Source: Bacillus sp. X1(2014)
GTDB lineage: Bacteria; Bacillota; Bacilli; Bacillales_B; DSM-18226
DNA: 64,000 nucleotides
Direction: 5' to 3'
Assembly (NCBI RefSeq): GCF_007678255.1
Contig: NZ_VEED01000003.1
Span: forward strand, 186,001-250,000
Shown here: positions 54,040-63,774 of the stretch, in pieces
How the letters are laid out: each line of letters begins with the position of its first letter
How positions within the stretch are numbered: position 1 is the stretch's first letter
Notes under the pieces: generated by a model
The model's database searches: none
What the model saw: only the letters and a program-made list of their open reading frames with translations
What the model was told of the DNA's origin: nothing
Position numbers and translations under genes: made by a program

Positions 54040-54152
54040 AGCGAAAGCGCCTAGCCCCTCGAGGTCAAAAGCCAATCCGACATGAAGGTTAAAAAGCAAC
54101 CTTCCTGCCAGCTTGGCTTTTGCTTGTCGGGGCTGGTAATGGCGCTTTCGCT
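54040..54152 (+). repeat. 113-bp multi-stem palindromic element
   Basis: Four nested stems: AGCGAAAGCGCC/GGCGCTTTCGCT (12 bp), AGCCCC/GGGGCT, CAAAAGCCAA/TTGGCTTTTG (10 bp) and GAAGGTT/AACCTTC. No T run follows. It ends just before the rbgA RBS at about 54157, so its fold may reach the rbgA initiation region. Confidence 0.75.
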
Positions 54153-54172
54153 TTAAAGGGAGGTGGCCAACA

Positions 54173-55036
54173 ATGACGATCCAATGGTTTCCTGGCCATA
54201 TGGCAAAGGCTCGCAGAGAGGTCACAGAAAAGTTAAAGTTAGTTGATATTATATTTGAATTGGTGGATGCGAGGATTCCCTACTCTTCGAGAAATCCAAT
54301 GATTGATGAAATCATTCAACATAAGCCTAGGCTTGTCTTGTTAAATAAAGCAGACATGGCTGATCGAGAAGCAACAAAGGAATGGATTCACTTCTTTGCC
54401 GAAAAAGGAATTAAAGCACTAGCAATTAATTCTCAGGCTGGAGAAGGTATGAGGGAAATTGCGCAAGCTTCACAAGAAATATTAAAAGAAAAATTTGATC
54501 GTCTTAGAGCAAGAGGGGTTACAAATCCACGGGCGATCCGTGCAATGATAGTCGGAATTCCCAATGCAGGTAAATCAACTTTGATTAATCGGTTAGCGAA
54601 GAAAAATATCGCTAAAACTGGTAATACTCCAGGTGTTACGAAAGCCCAGCAATGGATTAAAGTAGGAAAGGAAATGGAACTTCTCGACACGCCAGGAATA
54701 TTATGGCCAAAGTTTGAGGACCAAGAAGTTGGCAAAAAACTAGCGGTTACAGGGGCAATCAAAGATACATTACTGAACCTCCAAGACCTCACAGTTTATG
54801 TCCTTAGGTTTTTAGAACGGGAATATCCAGAGCGCTTAAAGGAGCGTTACAGTCTTGAAACTCTACCTGAGGATGTGGTAGAGATGTTTGATAATATAGG
54901 TGTACTGCGCGGATGCCTGGCGGCTGGAGGCATTGTTGATTATGATAAGGTATCTGAATTAGTCATCAAGGAAATTAGATCCGAGAAATTTGGCCGGATT
55001 ACGTTTGAACGACCTGATGATATAATTTCTGAATAA
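54173..55036 (+). CDS. rbgA: ribosome biogenesis GTPase RbgA (YlqF)
   Basis: Essential late 50S assembly GTPase in B. subtilis. 287 residues, circularly permuted: G4 LLNKADMAD comes first (about 62), then G1 [14 protein letters not shown] (about 128) and G3 DTPGILWP; a C-terminal ANTAR-like rRNA-binding domain follows. AAGGGAGGTGG precedes ATG 54173, directly after the palindrome. Confidence 0.96.
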   Translation: MTIQWFPGHMAKARREVTEKLKLVDIIFELVDARIPYSSRNPMIDEIIQHKPRLVLLNKADMADREATKEWIHFFAEKGIKALAINSQAGEGMREIAQASQEILKEKFDRLRARGVTNPRAIRAMIVGIPNAGKSTLINRLAKKNIAKTGNTPGVTKAQQWIKVGKEMELLDTPGILWPKFEDQEVGKKLAVTGAIKDTLLNLQDLTVYVLRFLEREYPERLKERYSLETLPEDVVEMFDNIGVLRGCLAAGGIVDYDKVSELVIKEIRSEKFGRITFERPDDIISE

Positions 55037-55049
55037 AGAATTAGTTTTT

Positions 55050-55075
55050 ACTCTCCGGCCGGAGAGTCTTTTTTA
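55050..55075 (+). terminator. terminator after rbgA
   Basis: ACTCTCCGG/CCGGAGAGT is an 18-base perfect palindrome followed by a T run. Confidence 0.88.
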
Positions 55076-55158
55076 TGTATTTTTCCCAGTATTTATCGAA
55101 GGCTATTTTGCCTTTTTTCTTGTAATATTATTGTATAGAAAGTAAAGGAGCGTCCTAA

Positions 55159-55821
55159 ATGAAATATCGTTCTGCATTTGATATTATTGGTCCTGTCATG
55201 ATTGGACCATCAAGCTCACATACAGCAGGCGCAGCACGAATTGGCCGCGTAGCAAGGACTTTATTCGGTCAGCTGCCAAAGAAAGCAGTCATCTCATTGT
55301 ATGGTTCGTTTGCAAAAACCTATAAAGGACACGGAACAGACTTTGCCATAGTAGCTGGACTGTTAGATTTAGATACATTTGATGACCGAATGCCAAAATC
55401 TTTGGAAATTGCAAAAGAATTGGGTTTAGAGGTGACCTTTCGTACTGAAGAGGCAGTAACAGATCACCCAAATACCGTGAAAATAAATTTGTACCATGAA
55501 GATAACCAACTCGAATTAGTTGGAATTTCAATTGGCGGTGGAACGATTGAGATTACTGAAATAAATTCATTCCCATTGAAACTTTCAGGGGAACACCCTG
55601 CAATTTTAGTTATTCATCAAGACCGTTTTGGTATCATTTCAGCCGTAACAAGTGTGTTATCAAAATATGAAATTAACATTGGCCATATGGAAGTTTCGCG
55701 ATTAGAAAAAGGAGAAATGGCATTAATGGTTATTGAAGTCGACCAGAAGATTGATGACAAGGTCATAGTGGAATTACAGGATCTTTCAAATGTATCACAA
55801 ATCATTCGCATGGCTGATTAG
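55159..55821 (+). CDS. sdaAB: L-serine dehydratase, iron-sulfur-dependent, beta chain
   Basis: Deaminates L-serine to pyruvate together with SdaAA. 220 residues. GPVMIGPSSSHTAGAARIG is the family signature at the N-terminus; a C-terminal ACT domain (about 146-215, VIHQDRFGIISAV) may sense serine. AAAGGAG precedes ATG 55159. In B. subtilis this pair sits between yloV and recG, so its place after rbgA is unusual. It has 120 bases of spacer behind the rbgA terminator, enough for its own promoter. Confidence 0.95.
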   Translation: MKYRSAFDIIGPVMIGPSSSHTAGAARIGRVARTLFGQLPKKAVISLYGSFAKTYKGHGTDFAIVAGLLDLDTFDDRMPKSLEIAKELGLEVTFRTEEAVTDHPNTVKINLYHEDNQLELVGISIGGGTIEITEINSFPLKLSGEHPAILVIHQDRFGIISAVTSVLSKYEINIGHMEVSRLEKGEMALMVIEVDQKIDDKVIVELQDLSNVSQIIRMAD

Positions 55822-55852
55822 ATAAACTTATTTGACATCAGGAGGTGCTCAA

Positions 55853-56758
55853 ATGTTTCGAAATGTAACCGAACTTGTTCAACTTGCAGAAAGCCATCAG
55901 GTTAAAATTGCAGAAATCATGATTCGTCAAGAAATCGAGGTTTCTGGTCTTTCTAGAGAAGAAATTCTAGATAAAATGGATAGGAACCTAGTGGTAATGG
56001 AACAAGCAGTGGAAAGAGGTTTAAAGGGAGTACACTCCCATACAGGTCTAACTGGCGGCGACGCAGTGTTGCTTCAAAACTATATTAAAAGTGGCAAAGC
56101 CCTAGGGGGAACAATTTTGTTAGATGCCGTTAGTAAAGCAGTGGCAACTAATGAAGTAAACGCAGCAATGGGTGTTATTTGTGCTACACCAACAGCTGGT
56201 TCAGCAGGTGTAGTACCAGGAACATTATTTGCGGTAAAAGAAAAATTAAATCCAACTCGACAAGAAATGATTGAATTTTTATTTACGGCAGCTGCTTTCG
56301 GTTTCGTTGTCGCTAATAATGCCTCTATTTCTGGCGCAGCGGGTGGATGCCAAGCTGAAGTAGGTTCAGCGAGTGGAATGGCTGCAGCAGCGATTGTTGA
56401 ATTAGCTGGTGGGTCGCCTCAGCAGGCAGCCGAGGCGATGGCAATTACTTTGAAAAATATGCTTGGATTAGTATGTGATCCAGTTGCTGGTTTAGTTGAG
56501 GTTCCTTGTGTAAAACGGAATGCTATGGGCGCATCTAATGCGATAACGGCTGCAGATATGGCGTTGGCGGGTATTACAAGTAGAATCCCTTGTGACGAAG
56601 TCATTCATGCTATGTTTTTAATCGGCCAATCCATGCCGTCTGCTTTAAGAGAAACAGCCGAGGGTGGACTTGCAGCGACTCCTACAGGAAAAAGATTGGA
56701 ACAAGAAATTTTTGGCAAGGACAAACCATTTAAATTAAAAGACTTAGTATTATCCTAA
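55853..56758 (+). CDS. sdaAA: L-serine dehydratase, iron-sulfur-dependent, alpha chain
   Basis: Carries the oxygen-sensitive 4Fe-4S cluster that activates serine. 301 residues. Cluster-region cysteines are in VICATPTAGSAG, GGCQAEVGSASG and LVCDPVAGLVEVPC; the C-terminus has MPSALRETAEGGLAATPTG, the segment also found as a relic before recG. ATG 55853 has AGGAGGTG upstream. It is 31 bases after sdaAB and followed by a terminator. Confidence 0.95.
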   Translation: MFRNVTELVQLAESHQVKIAEIMIRQEIEVSGLSREEILDKMDRNLVVMEQAVERGLKGVHSHTGLTGGDAVLLQNYIKSGKALGGTILLDAVSKAVATNEVNAAMGVICATPTAGSAGVVPGTLFAVKEKLNPTRQEMIEFLFTAAAFGFVVANNASISGAAGGCQAEVGSASGMAAAAIVELAGGSPQQAAEAMAITLKNMLGLVCDPVAGLVEVPCVKRNAMGASNAITAADMALAGITSRIPCDEVIHAMFLIGQSMPSALRETAEGGLAATPTGKRLEQEIFGKDKPFKLKDLVLS

Positions 56759-56766
56759 TAAGTGTG

Positions 56767-56808
56767 AATAACACCCAATGCTAAAGAAAATTGGGTGTTA
56801 TTTTGTTT
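56767..56808 (+). terminator. terminator after sdaAA
   Basis: AATAACACCCAAT pairs with ATTGGGTGTTATT around a 10-base loop, then TTGTTTG. Confidence 0.85.
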
Positions 56809-56849
56809 GTTAAAAGAAATGATAATGTATCAAAATAGCGGGTGATAGA

Positions 56850-57617
56850 ATGAAACAATTAACAATCGCAGAAATTGAACAACGATTAGAAAATATAGTG
56901 ATCGAATCTGATCCGTTCTTATTGGACCTTTTTCGAGATGAGCGGAAAGGTGTCCAACAATTGGTACATAGATGGAAAAAGAAATATGCTGAGAAACAAC
57001 AGCTAAAAGAAAAGTTTGAGGAAATGAATGTTTATGAACATAATTGGCGCTTAAAAGGATTTGAAATGATTGCGGGTGTTGACGAAGTCGGAAGAGGACC
57101 GCTTGCTGGTCCAGTAGTTGCGGCAGCTGTCATTTTGCCAAATGACTTTTTTCTTGCGGGTATTGACGACTCTAAAAAGTTGTCTGAAAAAAAACGTTTA
57201 GAATACGATTCAATCATTAGAAAAGAAGCCATTGCCTTTAGCATTTCAATGATTCATGCTCAGGAAATTGATGAAATGAATATTTATCAAGCGACAAAAA
57301 AGGCAATGAATACTGCCATTGCATCTTTAGACCCAAAACCAGACTTTTTACTTATTGATGCAATGAAACTTGATATTCCCTTCCCCTCTGAATCTATTAT
57401 TAAGGGTGATGCAAAAAGTATTTCAATCGCTGCTGCATCGATTGTAGCAAAAGTAGCAAGAGATACACTGATGAAGGAAATTTCACAAACCTATCCAGTC
57501 TATGGATTTCAGCAAAACATGGGATATGGAACCAAGGAGCACATCGAGGCTATCAAACAACATGGGATAACATCCTATCACAGAAAGACCTTCGCACCAG
57601 TCAAAGATTTTATTTAA
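56850..57617 (+). CDS. rnhB: ribonuclease HII
   Basis: Removes RNA from RNA-DNA hybrids and single ribonucleotides. 255 residues, with the ~70-residue N-terminal extension of Bacillus enzymes and the catalytic domain starting at IAGVDEVGRGPLAGP (Asp-Glu). Further acidic residues in GIDDSKKLSEKKR and LIDAMKL. The RBS before ATG 56850 is weak (GCGGGTGATAG). Confidence 0.95.
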   Translation: MKQLTIAEIEQRLENIVIESDPFLLDLFRDERKGVQQLVHRWKKKYAEKQQLKEKFEEMNVYEHNWRLKGFEMIAGVDEVGRGPLAGPVVAAAVILPNDFFLAGIDDSKKLSEKKRLEYDSIIRKEAIAFSISMIHAQEIDEMNIYQATKKAMNTAIASLDPKPDFLLIDAMKLDIPFPSESIIKGDAKSISIAAASIVAKVARDTLMKEISQTYPVYGFQQNMGYGTKEHIEAIKQHGITSYHRKTFAPVKDFI

Positions 57618-57642
57618 ATAATGACTGTGTTAATGGTTACAA

Positions 57643-57790
57643 TTAATTTTGGCACCCTGTTGATTGGTGCGGAAGGCACGAAGACTCCTGCGGGAGTACG
57701 GGACAGGGGAGACCCCGCAGGAGCAAAGCGACGAGGAGGCTCCCCGGCACGCCCGCGGAAAGCGAAGTGCCTGGAGCGCCAATCAACAGA
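57643..57790 (+). repeat. GC-rich palindromic repeat, copy B
   Basis: 148-bp partner of 34191-34340 in opposite orientation. Ends are inverted: CTGTTGATTGG (57657-57667) and CCAATCAACAG (57779-57789). The shared sequence also includes the flank TTAATTTTGGCACCC, so the mobile or duplicated unit was longer than the inverted ends. Confidence 0.85.
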
Positions 57791-57849
57791 CTAGTTGAAA
57801 CACTATAAACTATATAATAATTGGTGAATTATTAAAGAAAGCAGAAAAG

Positions 57850-57876
57850 AGGCTATTGAAAGTTTTTCGACAGCCT
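57850..57876 (+). other. hairpin in the rnhB-sucC spacer
   Basis: AGGCTATTGAAA and TTTTCGACAGCCT pair with one mismatch and one G-U. No T run follows directly. It could be a decayed terminator or leader structure; the 57791-57960 stretch otherwise shows no gene. Confidence 0.45.
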
Positions 57877-57966
57877 GACAGGCAAACCCTGTTTTTATTA
57901 TTATATTAGAAAACAAATTATTCCAAATGAGGCGCAAACTTCCTGTGTAAAATCTAGAAAAAATAA

Positions 57967-58058
57967 TTGACAATTTAGAATATATTTAAGCAGTATATAA
58001 TTTTTTAGCATAATGGTAGACAAGGTATGTATCATTATATAAAATGAAAACGGAGTCA
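57967..58058 (+). promoter_or_regulatory. sucCD promoter region with a cre-like site
   Basis: Candidate promoters are TTTAGA-16-TATAAT (57974-58001) and TAGACA-15-TATAAA (58017-58043); a TTGACA at 57967 is badly spaced. TGAAAACGGAGTCA (58045-58058) matches the CcpA cre consensus TGWAANCGNTNWCA with one mismatch, placed at or after the start site. Confidence 0.4.
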
Positions 58059-58091
58059 GTTTTTAGAAGAGTTTGAATAGGAGGATGGGAA

Positions 58092-59252
58092 ATGAATATC
58101 CATGAGTATCAAGGGAAAGAGATCCTCAGAAAATACGGGGTTGCGGTTCCAAATGGAAAAGTAGCGTTCACTGTAGAAGAAGCAGTGGAAGCAGCAAAAG
58201 AATTAGGTACACAGGTTTGTGTAGTAAAAGCACAAATCCATGCTGGCGGACGGGGTAAAGCCGGCGGTGTTAAAGTAGCAAAAAACCTTGATGAGGTTCG
58301 TACATATGCAAGCGAAATCCTCGGAAAAACTTTAGTAACACACCAAACAGGTCCAGAAGGTAAAGAAGTGAAACGCCTGCTTATTGAAGAAGGCTGTGAT
58401 ATCAAAAAAGAATACTATGTTGGACTAGTATTAGACCGTGCGACATCTCGAGTTGTTTTAATGGCTTCAGAAGAGGGCGGTACGGAAATTGAAGAGGTTG
58501 CTGAAAAGACTCCAGAGAAAATTTTCAAAGAAGAAATTGATCCGGTTGTAGGCTTACAGCCTTATCAAGCACGTCGCATTGCATTCAATATTAATATTCC
58601 AAAAGAATTAATTAATCAAGCTGTTAAATTTATGACAGCGCTATACAATGCATATATCGAAAAAGATTGCTCAATCGCAGAAATTAACCCACTTGTTGTT
58701 ACAGGTGATGGTAAAGTAATGGCTCTTGATGCAAAATTAAACTTTGACTCAAATGCTCTATATCGTCAAAAAGACGTTCTTGAGTATCGTGACCTTGAAG
58801 AAGAGGATGCAAAGGAAATCGAAGCCTCTAAATACGACTTAAGCTATGTTGCTTTAGACGGAAACATTGGTTGTATGGTTAACGGTGCAGGTCTTGCCAT
58901 GTCAACGATGGATATTATTAAACATTACGGCGGGGACCCTGCTAACTTCCTTGATGTTGGGGGCGGCGCAACTGCTGAGAAGGTTACAGAAGCATTTAAA
59001 ATTATCCTTTCTGATCCAAACGTAAAAGGTATTTTCGTTAATATCTTTGGTGGAATCATGAAGTGTGATGTTATTGCTGAGGGTGTAGTAGAAGCAGCTA
59101 AGCAGGTTGGACTAAGTGTTCCGCTTGTTGTTCGCTTAGAGGGAACAAATGTTGATTTAGGTAAGAAAATCCTTGCTGAGTCAACTGTAGAAATTATTGC
59201 TGCTGAATCCATGGCTGATGGCGCACAAAAAATCGTTTCATTAGTGAAATAG
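58092..59252 (+). CDS. sucC: succinyl-CoA synthetase beta subunit (ADP-forming)
   Basis: TCA-cycle step making ATP from succinyl-CoA. 386 residues. ATP-grasp domain ([29 protein letters not shown]), then the CoA-ligase domain with [10 protein letters not shown] and [18 protein letters not shown] precedes ATG 58092. Cotranscribed with sucD, 22 bases apart. Confidence 0.97.
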   Translation: MNIHEYQGKEILRKYGVAVPNGKVAFTVEEAVEAAKELGTQVCVVKAQIHAGGRGKAGGVKVAKNLDEVRTYASEILGKTLVTHQTGPEGKEVKRLLIEEGCDIKKEYYVGLVLDRATSRVVLMASEEGGTEIEEVAEKTPEKIFKEEIDPVVGLQPYQARRIAFNINIPKELINQAVKFMTALYNAYIEKDCSIAEINPLVVTGDGKVMALDAKLNFDSNALYRQKDVLEYRDLEEEDAKEIEASKYDLSYVALDGNIGCMVNGAGLAMSTMDIIKHYGGDPANFLDVGGGATAEKVTEAFKIILSDPNVKGIFVNIFGGIMKCDVIAEGVVEAAKQVGLSVPLVVRLEGTNVDLGKKILAESTVEIIAAESMADGAQKIVSLVK

Positions 59253-59274
59253 GATCAAAGAAAGGGGAATTAAC

Positions 59275-60177
59275 GTGAGCGTTTTTATTAATAAAGATAC
59301 AAAAGTTATTGTTCAAGGGATTACTGGTTCAACAGCCCTTTTTCATACAAAACAGATGCTTGAATATGGAACCCAAATTGTTGGTGGGACATCTCCAGGT
59401 AAAGGCGGAATGGAAGTAGAAGGCGTTCCTGTCTTTAATACTGTTAAAGATGCAGTTGTCGCAACAGGCGCTACAGCTTCTGTTATTTATGTACCTGCAC
59501 CATTTGCAGCCGATGCGATTATCGAAGCTGTCGATGCTGAGTTGGATCTTGCCATTTGTATCACTGAACATATTCCAGTTTTAGATATGGTAAAAGTGAA
59601 ACGTTATATGGAAGGTAAAAAGACCCGCTTAGTTGGTCCAAACTGCCCAGGTGTTATTACTGCTGATGAATGTAAAATCGGAATCATGCCTGGTTACATT
59701 CATACTAAAGGACATGTCGGCGTCGTATCCCGTTCAGGAACATTAACATACGAGGCTGTTCATCAATTAACTCAAGCTGGGATTGGTCAAACAACTGCTG
59801 TTGGTATTGGTGGCGACCCTGTTAATGGGACAAACTTTATCGATGTTTTAAAAGCTTTTAATGAAGATCCTGAAACATACGCTGTGATCATGATTGGTGA
59901 AATCGGCGGTACAGCTGAAGAAGAAGCAGCTGAATGGGTGAAAGCGAATATGACAAAACCTGTTGTCGGCTTCATTGGTGGACGTACAGCTCCTCCAGGG
60001 AAACGTATGGGACATGCAGGTGCGATTATCTCTGGTGGTAAAGGTACAGCAGATGAAAAGATCCGTGTCATGAACGAATGCGGAATTAAAGTTGCTGATA
60101 CACCATCTGTTATGGGTGAAACTTTAATTGAAGTATTAAAAGAACAAGGATTATATGAAAAGTGTAAAACACACTAA
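59275..60177 (+). CDS. sucD: succinyl-CoA synthetase alpha subunit
   Basis: 300 residues. CoA-binding Rossmann domain ([24 protein letters not shown]) and the phosphorylated histidine in [17 protein letters not shown] 59275 follows AAAGGGGAA. Together with SucC forms the heteromeric enzyme. Confidence 0.97.
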   Translation: MSVFINKDTKVIVQGITGSTALFHTKQMLEYGTQIVGGTSPGKGGMEVEGVPVFNTVKDAVVATGATASVIYVPAPFAADAIIEAVDAELDLAICITEHIPVLDMVKVKRYMEGKKTRLVGPNCPGVITADECKIGIMPGYIHTKGHVGVVSRSGTLTYEAVHQLTQAGIGQTTAVGIGGDPVNGTNFIDVLKAFNEDPETYAVIMIGEIGGTAEEEAAEWVKANMTKPVVGFIGGRTAPPGKRMGHAGAIISGGKGTADEKIRVMNECGIKVADTPSVMGETLIEVLKEQGLYEKCKTH

Positions 60178-60196
60178 TATTTACTGCTAGTCTTTA

Positions 60197-60240
60197 ACAA
60201 ATAGTCCCTCATAATTGAGGGGCTATTTGTCTAATATTAT
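60197..60240 (+). terminator. terminator after sucD
   Basis: ACAAATAG-CCCTC pairs with GAGGG-CTATTTGT; the downstream run is T-rich but interrupted. Confidence 0.7.
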
Positions 60241-60265
60241 TTTTATAAGGAGGCAATTATTAAAA

Positions 60266-61153
60266 ATGGACGACTTTAAAGAGAAACTGATTTCTTTGTT
60301 ACATTATCCAGATATCTCCTGGAGCGCTGTTTTCCAAATGCTAAAAAAAGACCCAACCCTGAAAAACGTCTACAATTCCCAAATTCAATTTCCACACCAG
60401 ACTAGTTTATTTCCACCTAGTTCCTCAAGTAACTCTTCAGAAAAATCTTCTAGCATTACACCAAATCCCGACATCATTCGTGACCAAATCCGCCAATACG
60501 AAACCAATGATATTACCATCATCACAATTTTGGATAAAGAATATCCCCCATTGTTAAAAGAAATTTATCAACCACCATGGGCATTGTTTGCCAAGGGCGA
60601 TCTCTCCCTGCTCGAAAAAGACCCCAAACTTGCCGTAGTTGGTTCTCGTCAGGCTACCCAATATGGAAAAAATGCCATTCGAATGATTTTTCCAGGTTTA
60701 ATAGATCAAGGGGTAGTAATAGTAAGTGGTTTAGCAAGGGGAATTGACGCACTTGCCCATGAAAATGCGATAAAAAATGGTGGAAATACCATTGCCGTGA
60801 TTGCTGGTGGGTTTTATCATATATATCCCAAAGAAAATTTGAACTTAGCTTTAGAAATGATGAAAAATCAACTTGTTCTTTCTGAGTATCCGCCCGATAC
60901 AAAGCCGCTAAGATGGCATTTTCCATCGAGAAATCGAATCATTAGTGGTTTGTCTAAGGGAACCCTTATTATAGAAGCAAAGCGAAAAAGCGGTTCCCTA
61001 ATTACAGCCAATTTTGCCGTCAATGAGGGAAGAGATGTATTTTCCTTACCCGGAAGCATTTTTAACCCCTATTCAATTGGTGCAAATGAGTTAATTCAAC
61101 AAGGGGCAAAGCTGGTAACAGATGCGGAGGATATATTAGTTGAAATTAGATAA
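60266..61153 (+). CDS. dprA: DNA processing protein DprA (Smf)
   Basis: Loads RecA on incoming single strands during natural transformation. 295 residues. A short N-terminal helical region with a serine-rich linker (about 52-70), then the extended Rossmann fold: GSRQATQYGKN, SGLARGIDALAHENA, FPSRNRIISGLS and GSLITANFAVNEGRDVFSLPG. ATG 60266 has AAGGAGG 12 bases upstream. No DML1 winged-helix tail is seen. Confidence 0.94.
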   Translation: MDDFKEKLISLLHYPDISWSAVFQMLKKDPTLKNVYNSQIQFPHQTSLFPPSSSSNSSEKSSSITPNPDIIRDQIRQYETNDITIITILDKEYPPLLKEIYQPPWALFAKGDLSLLEKDPKLAVVGSRQATQYGKNAIRMIFPGLIDQGVVIVSGLARGIDALAHENAIKNGGNTIAVIAGGFYHIYPKENLNLALEMMKNQLVLSEYPPDTKPLRWHFPSRNRIISGLSKGTLIIEAKRKSGSLITANFAVNEGRDVFSLPGSIFNPYSIGANELIQQGAKLVTDAEDILVEIR

Positions 61154-61498
61154 AACTCTAGGTTAACAATAAATTTTTAAGAAAAATTGTTTATTTTTAA
61201 AGGTTTTTATGAATAAATGGAGAAATTAGCTTAAAAAGGTTGCAATAATTTCTAATTTGTTATACATTTTCCAACAGATGTTCGAAAAAAAGAATATTTG
61301 CACATGGAATAAATAATTATGTAAAAAACATATAAAAGAAAAACTTTGGGATAGGGCAGTTTTGTAAAGTATTTTCTCCGGTCAATTTAGGTAAAACTGG
61401 TATGTAGGAAAGCTTCTCAAAAGAAAAGCACCTTAGAAACAGAAATTTTGCCAGATTCGGGGCGCTTCTACACTTTCCCTCTTAAGGAGGATATTTAA
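61154..61498 (+). other. 345-bp AT-rich spacer before topA
   Basis: No gene, terminator or consensus promoter is clear. The last 100 bases can form an outer stem GTAG-AAGC (61404-61413) with GCTTCTAC (61464-61471), which might be a structured topA leader. The start RBS is TAAGGAGG. Confidence 0.5.
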
Positions 61499-63577
61499 AT
61501 GGCAGATTTTCTTGTAATCGTTGAATCGCCGGCAAAAGCGAAAACGATTGAACGATATTTAGGAAATAAATATAAAGTAAAAGCATCAATGGGACATATC
61601 CGCGATTTGCCACGGAGCCAAATGGGGGTTAATGTAGAAAATAGCTATGAACCAAAATATATTACGATTCGTGGAAAAGGTCCTGTTTTAAAAGAACTAA
61701 AAACAGCAGCTAAAAAAGCGAAAAAAATCTATCTCGCAGCTGACCCGGATCGTGAAGGGGAAGCAATTGCATGGCATTTAGCCCATAGTTTATCAGTAGA
61801 CATTAGTTCTGATTGTCGAGTCGTTTTTAATGAAATAACAAAAGATGCGATTAAAGAGTCATTTAAGCATCCACGTCCAATTAATATGGATTTGGTGGAT
61901 GCCCAGCAGGCACGTAGAATTCTCGACAGGCTTGTAGGATATAATATCAGTCCTCTTCTCTGGAAAAAGGTGAAGAAAGGGTTAAGTGCAGGCCGAGTTC
62001 AATCTGTTGCTGTCCGTCTAATTATCGACCGGGAAAATGAAATCAAGGCCTTTGTTCCCGAAGAATATTGGACCATCGATGGCGAGTTTTTAAAAGGAAA
62101 AGACCATTTTAGTGCTCAATATTTTTCATTAGCGGGCAAAGAAAAATTTGAACTTAAATCAGAACAAGATGTCCAAAGCATCCTAAGCCAAATGGATGAC
62201 AATAAGTTTAAAGTCATGTCAGTTACAAAAAAGGAACGAAAAAGAAACCCTGCACCTCCTTTTATTACTTCATCGTTGCAACAAGAGGCAGCAAGAAAAC
62301 TAAATTTTCGAGCTAAGAAAACGATGATGCTTGCACAGCAGTTATATGAAGGAATTGAGCTTGGAAAAGAAGGAACGGTTGGTCTGATTACATATATGAG
62401 AACGGATTCAACACGGATCTCAGAAGTCGCACAAACCGAGGCTGCCAATTACATCCGCTCAGAGTATGGAGAAGATTATTTAAAAAATGAGCAAAGAAAA
62501 GAGAAGAAACAATCCAATGCTCAAGATGCACATGAAGCGATTCGACCGACAAGCACTTTGAGAGACCCAAATAGCTTAAAATCATTCTTATCAAGAGACC
62601 AATTACGCTTATATAAATTAATCTGGGAACGGTTTTTAGCGAGCCAAATGGCACAAGCTGTGATGGATACAATGAGCGTGGACTTGCAAAATGGGAATGT
62701 TCTATTCCGAGCTAATGGTTCAAAAATCAAGTTTCCTGGATTTATGAAACTTTATGTTGAGGGCTCTGATGACAATGTAGATGAAAAAGATAAAATGCTT
62801 CCAGACCTAGAAGTTGGAGATGAAGTGTTTAAAAAGGATATCGAGCCGAAGCAGCACTTCACCCAGCCTCCGCCAAGGTATACGGAGGCAAGACTGGTTA
62901 AGACATTGGAAGAACTGGGAATCGGCCGTCCGTCGACATATGCACCAACCCTCGACACTATTCAAAAGCGTGGCTATGTTGCACTCGATAATAAAAGATT
63001 TGTACCTACCGAGCTTGGTGAAATCATCGATGAGTTAATTTTAGAGTTTTTCCCGGATATTCTAGATGTCGAATTTACAGCAAAAATGGAACAGGGATTG
63101 GATAATATCGAAGATGGAAAGGTCCCTTGGGTCAATATTATCGATGAGTTTTATCAAGATTTTGAAATTCATTTAAAAAAAGCTGAAGAAGAAATGCAAT
63201 CTGTTGAAATCAAAGACGAGCCGGCTGGGGAAGATTGTGAGAATTGTGGTAATCCAATGGTCTTTAAAATGGGACGATATGGGAAATTTATGGCTTGCAG
63301 TAATTTTCCTGATTGCCGGAATACAAAACCAATTGTCAAAGAAATCGGAGTAACTTGCCCGAATTGTAAAGAAGGACAAATCATTGAGCGTAAAAGCAAG
63401 AAAAAGAGATTATTTTATGGATGCACCCAATACCCTGAATGTGAATTTATCTCCTGGGATAAACCACTGCCAAGGGAATGCCCTAAATGTGAAGGCATGC
63501 TGGTTGAAAAGAAATTAAAAAAAGGCGTGCAAGTTCAATGTGTTAGTTGTGATTACAAAGAGGAACCGCAAAACTAA
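61499..63577 (+). CDS. topA: DNA topoisomerase I (type IA)
   Basis: Relaxes negative supercoils. 692 residues. Toprim domain ([26 protein letters not shown]), active-site tyrosine in [13 protein letters not shown] (about residue 299), ERF-type gate domains, and three C-terminal four-cysteine zinc ribbons (CENCG to CSNFPDC; CPNC to CTQYPEC; CPKC to CVSC). ATG 61499 with AAGGAGG. It precedes trmFO as in Bacillus. Confidence 0.97.
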   Translation: MADFLVIVESPAKAKTIERYLGNKYKVKASMGHIRDLPRSQMGVNVENSYEPKYITIRGKGPVLKELKTAAKKAKKIYLAADPDREGEAIAWHLAHSLSVDISSDCRVVFNEITKDAIKESFKHPRPINMDLVDAQQARRILDRLVGYNISPLLWKKVKKGLSAGRVQSVAVRLIIDRENEIKAFVPEEYWTIDGEFLKGKDHFSAQYFSLAGKEKFELKSEQDVQSILSQMDDNKFKVMSVTKKERKRNPAPPFITSSLQQEAARKLNFRAKKTMMLAQQLYEGIELGKEGTVGLITYMRTDSTRISEVAQTEAANYIRSEYGEDYLKNEQRKEKKQSNAQDAHEAIRPTSTLRDPNSLKSFLSRDQLRLYKLIWERFLASQMAQAVMDTMSVDLQNGNVLFRANGSKIKFPGFMKLYVEGSDDNVDEKDKMLPDLEVGDEVFKKDIEPKQHFTQPPPRYTEARLVKTLEELGIGRPSTYAPTLDTIQKRGYVALDNKRFVPTELGEIIDELILEFFPDILDVEFTAKMEQGLDNIEDGKVPWVNIIDEFYQDFEIHLKKAEEEMQSVEIKDEPAGEDCENCGNPMVFKMGRYGKFMACSNFPDCRNTKPIVKEIGVTCPNCKEGQIIERKSKKKRLFYGCTQYPECEFISWDKPLPRECPKCEGMLVEKKLKKGVQVQCVSCDYKEEPQN

Positions 63578-63583
63578 TGGGGA

Positions 63584-63608
63584 GAGTGGACAAAGTCCAC
63601 TCTTTTCA
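63584..63608 (+). terminator. terminator after topA
   Basis: GAGTGGAC/GTCCACTC around AAA, followed by TTTTC. The 63609-63774 gap before trmFO is AT-rich with no convincing promoter. Confidence 0.85.
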
Positions 63609-63774
63609 TTTTGCTAAAATCATAATTAAAAATATTTCCAAGTTGCTTAAAACTTTTTTCTTTTTCATTCGTATAGTACAATGCAAGTTGGACTTAATTG
63701 TGGGAAAGGTAATGATAGGTATGTGAACTTTTCCACATTTACATAAACCAAGGTTAATATTAGGAGGATAATAA

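Noticed and set aside
57967..57972. TTGACA as the -35 of a sucC promoter
   Set aside because: The nearest good -10 (TATAAT at 57996) would need a 23-bp spacer.
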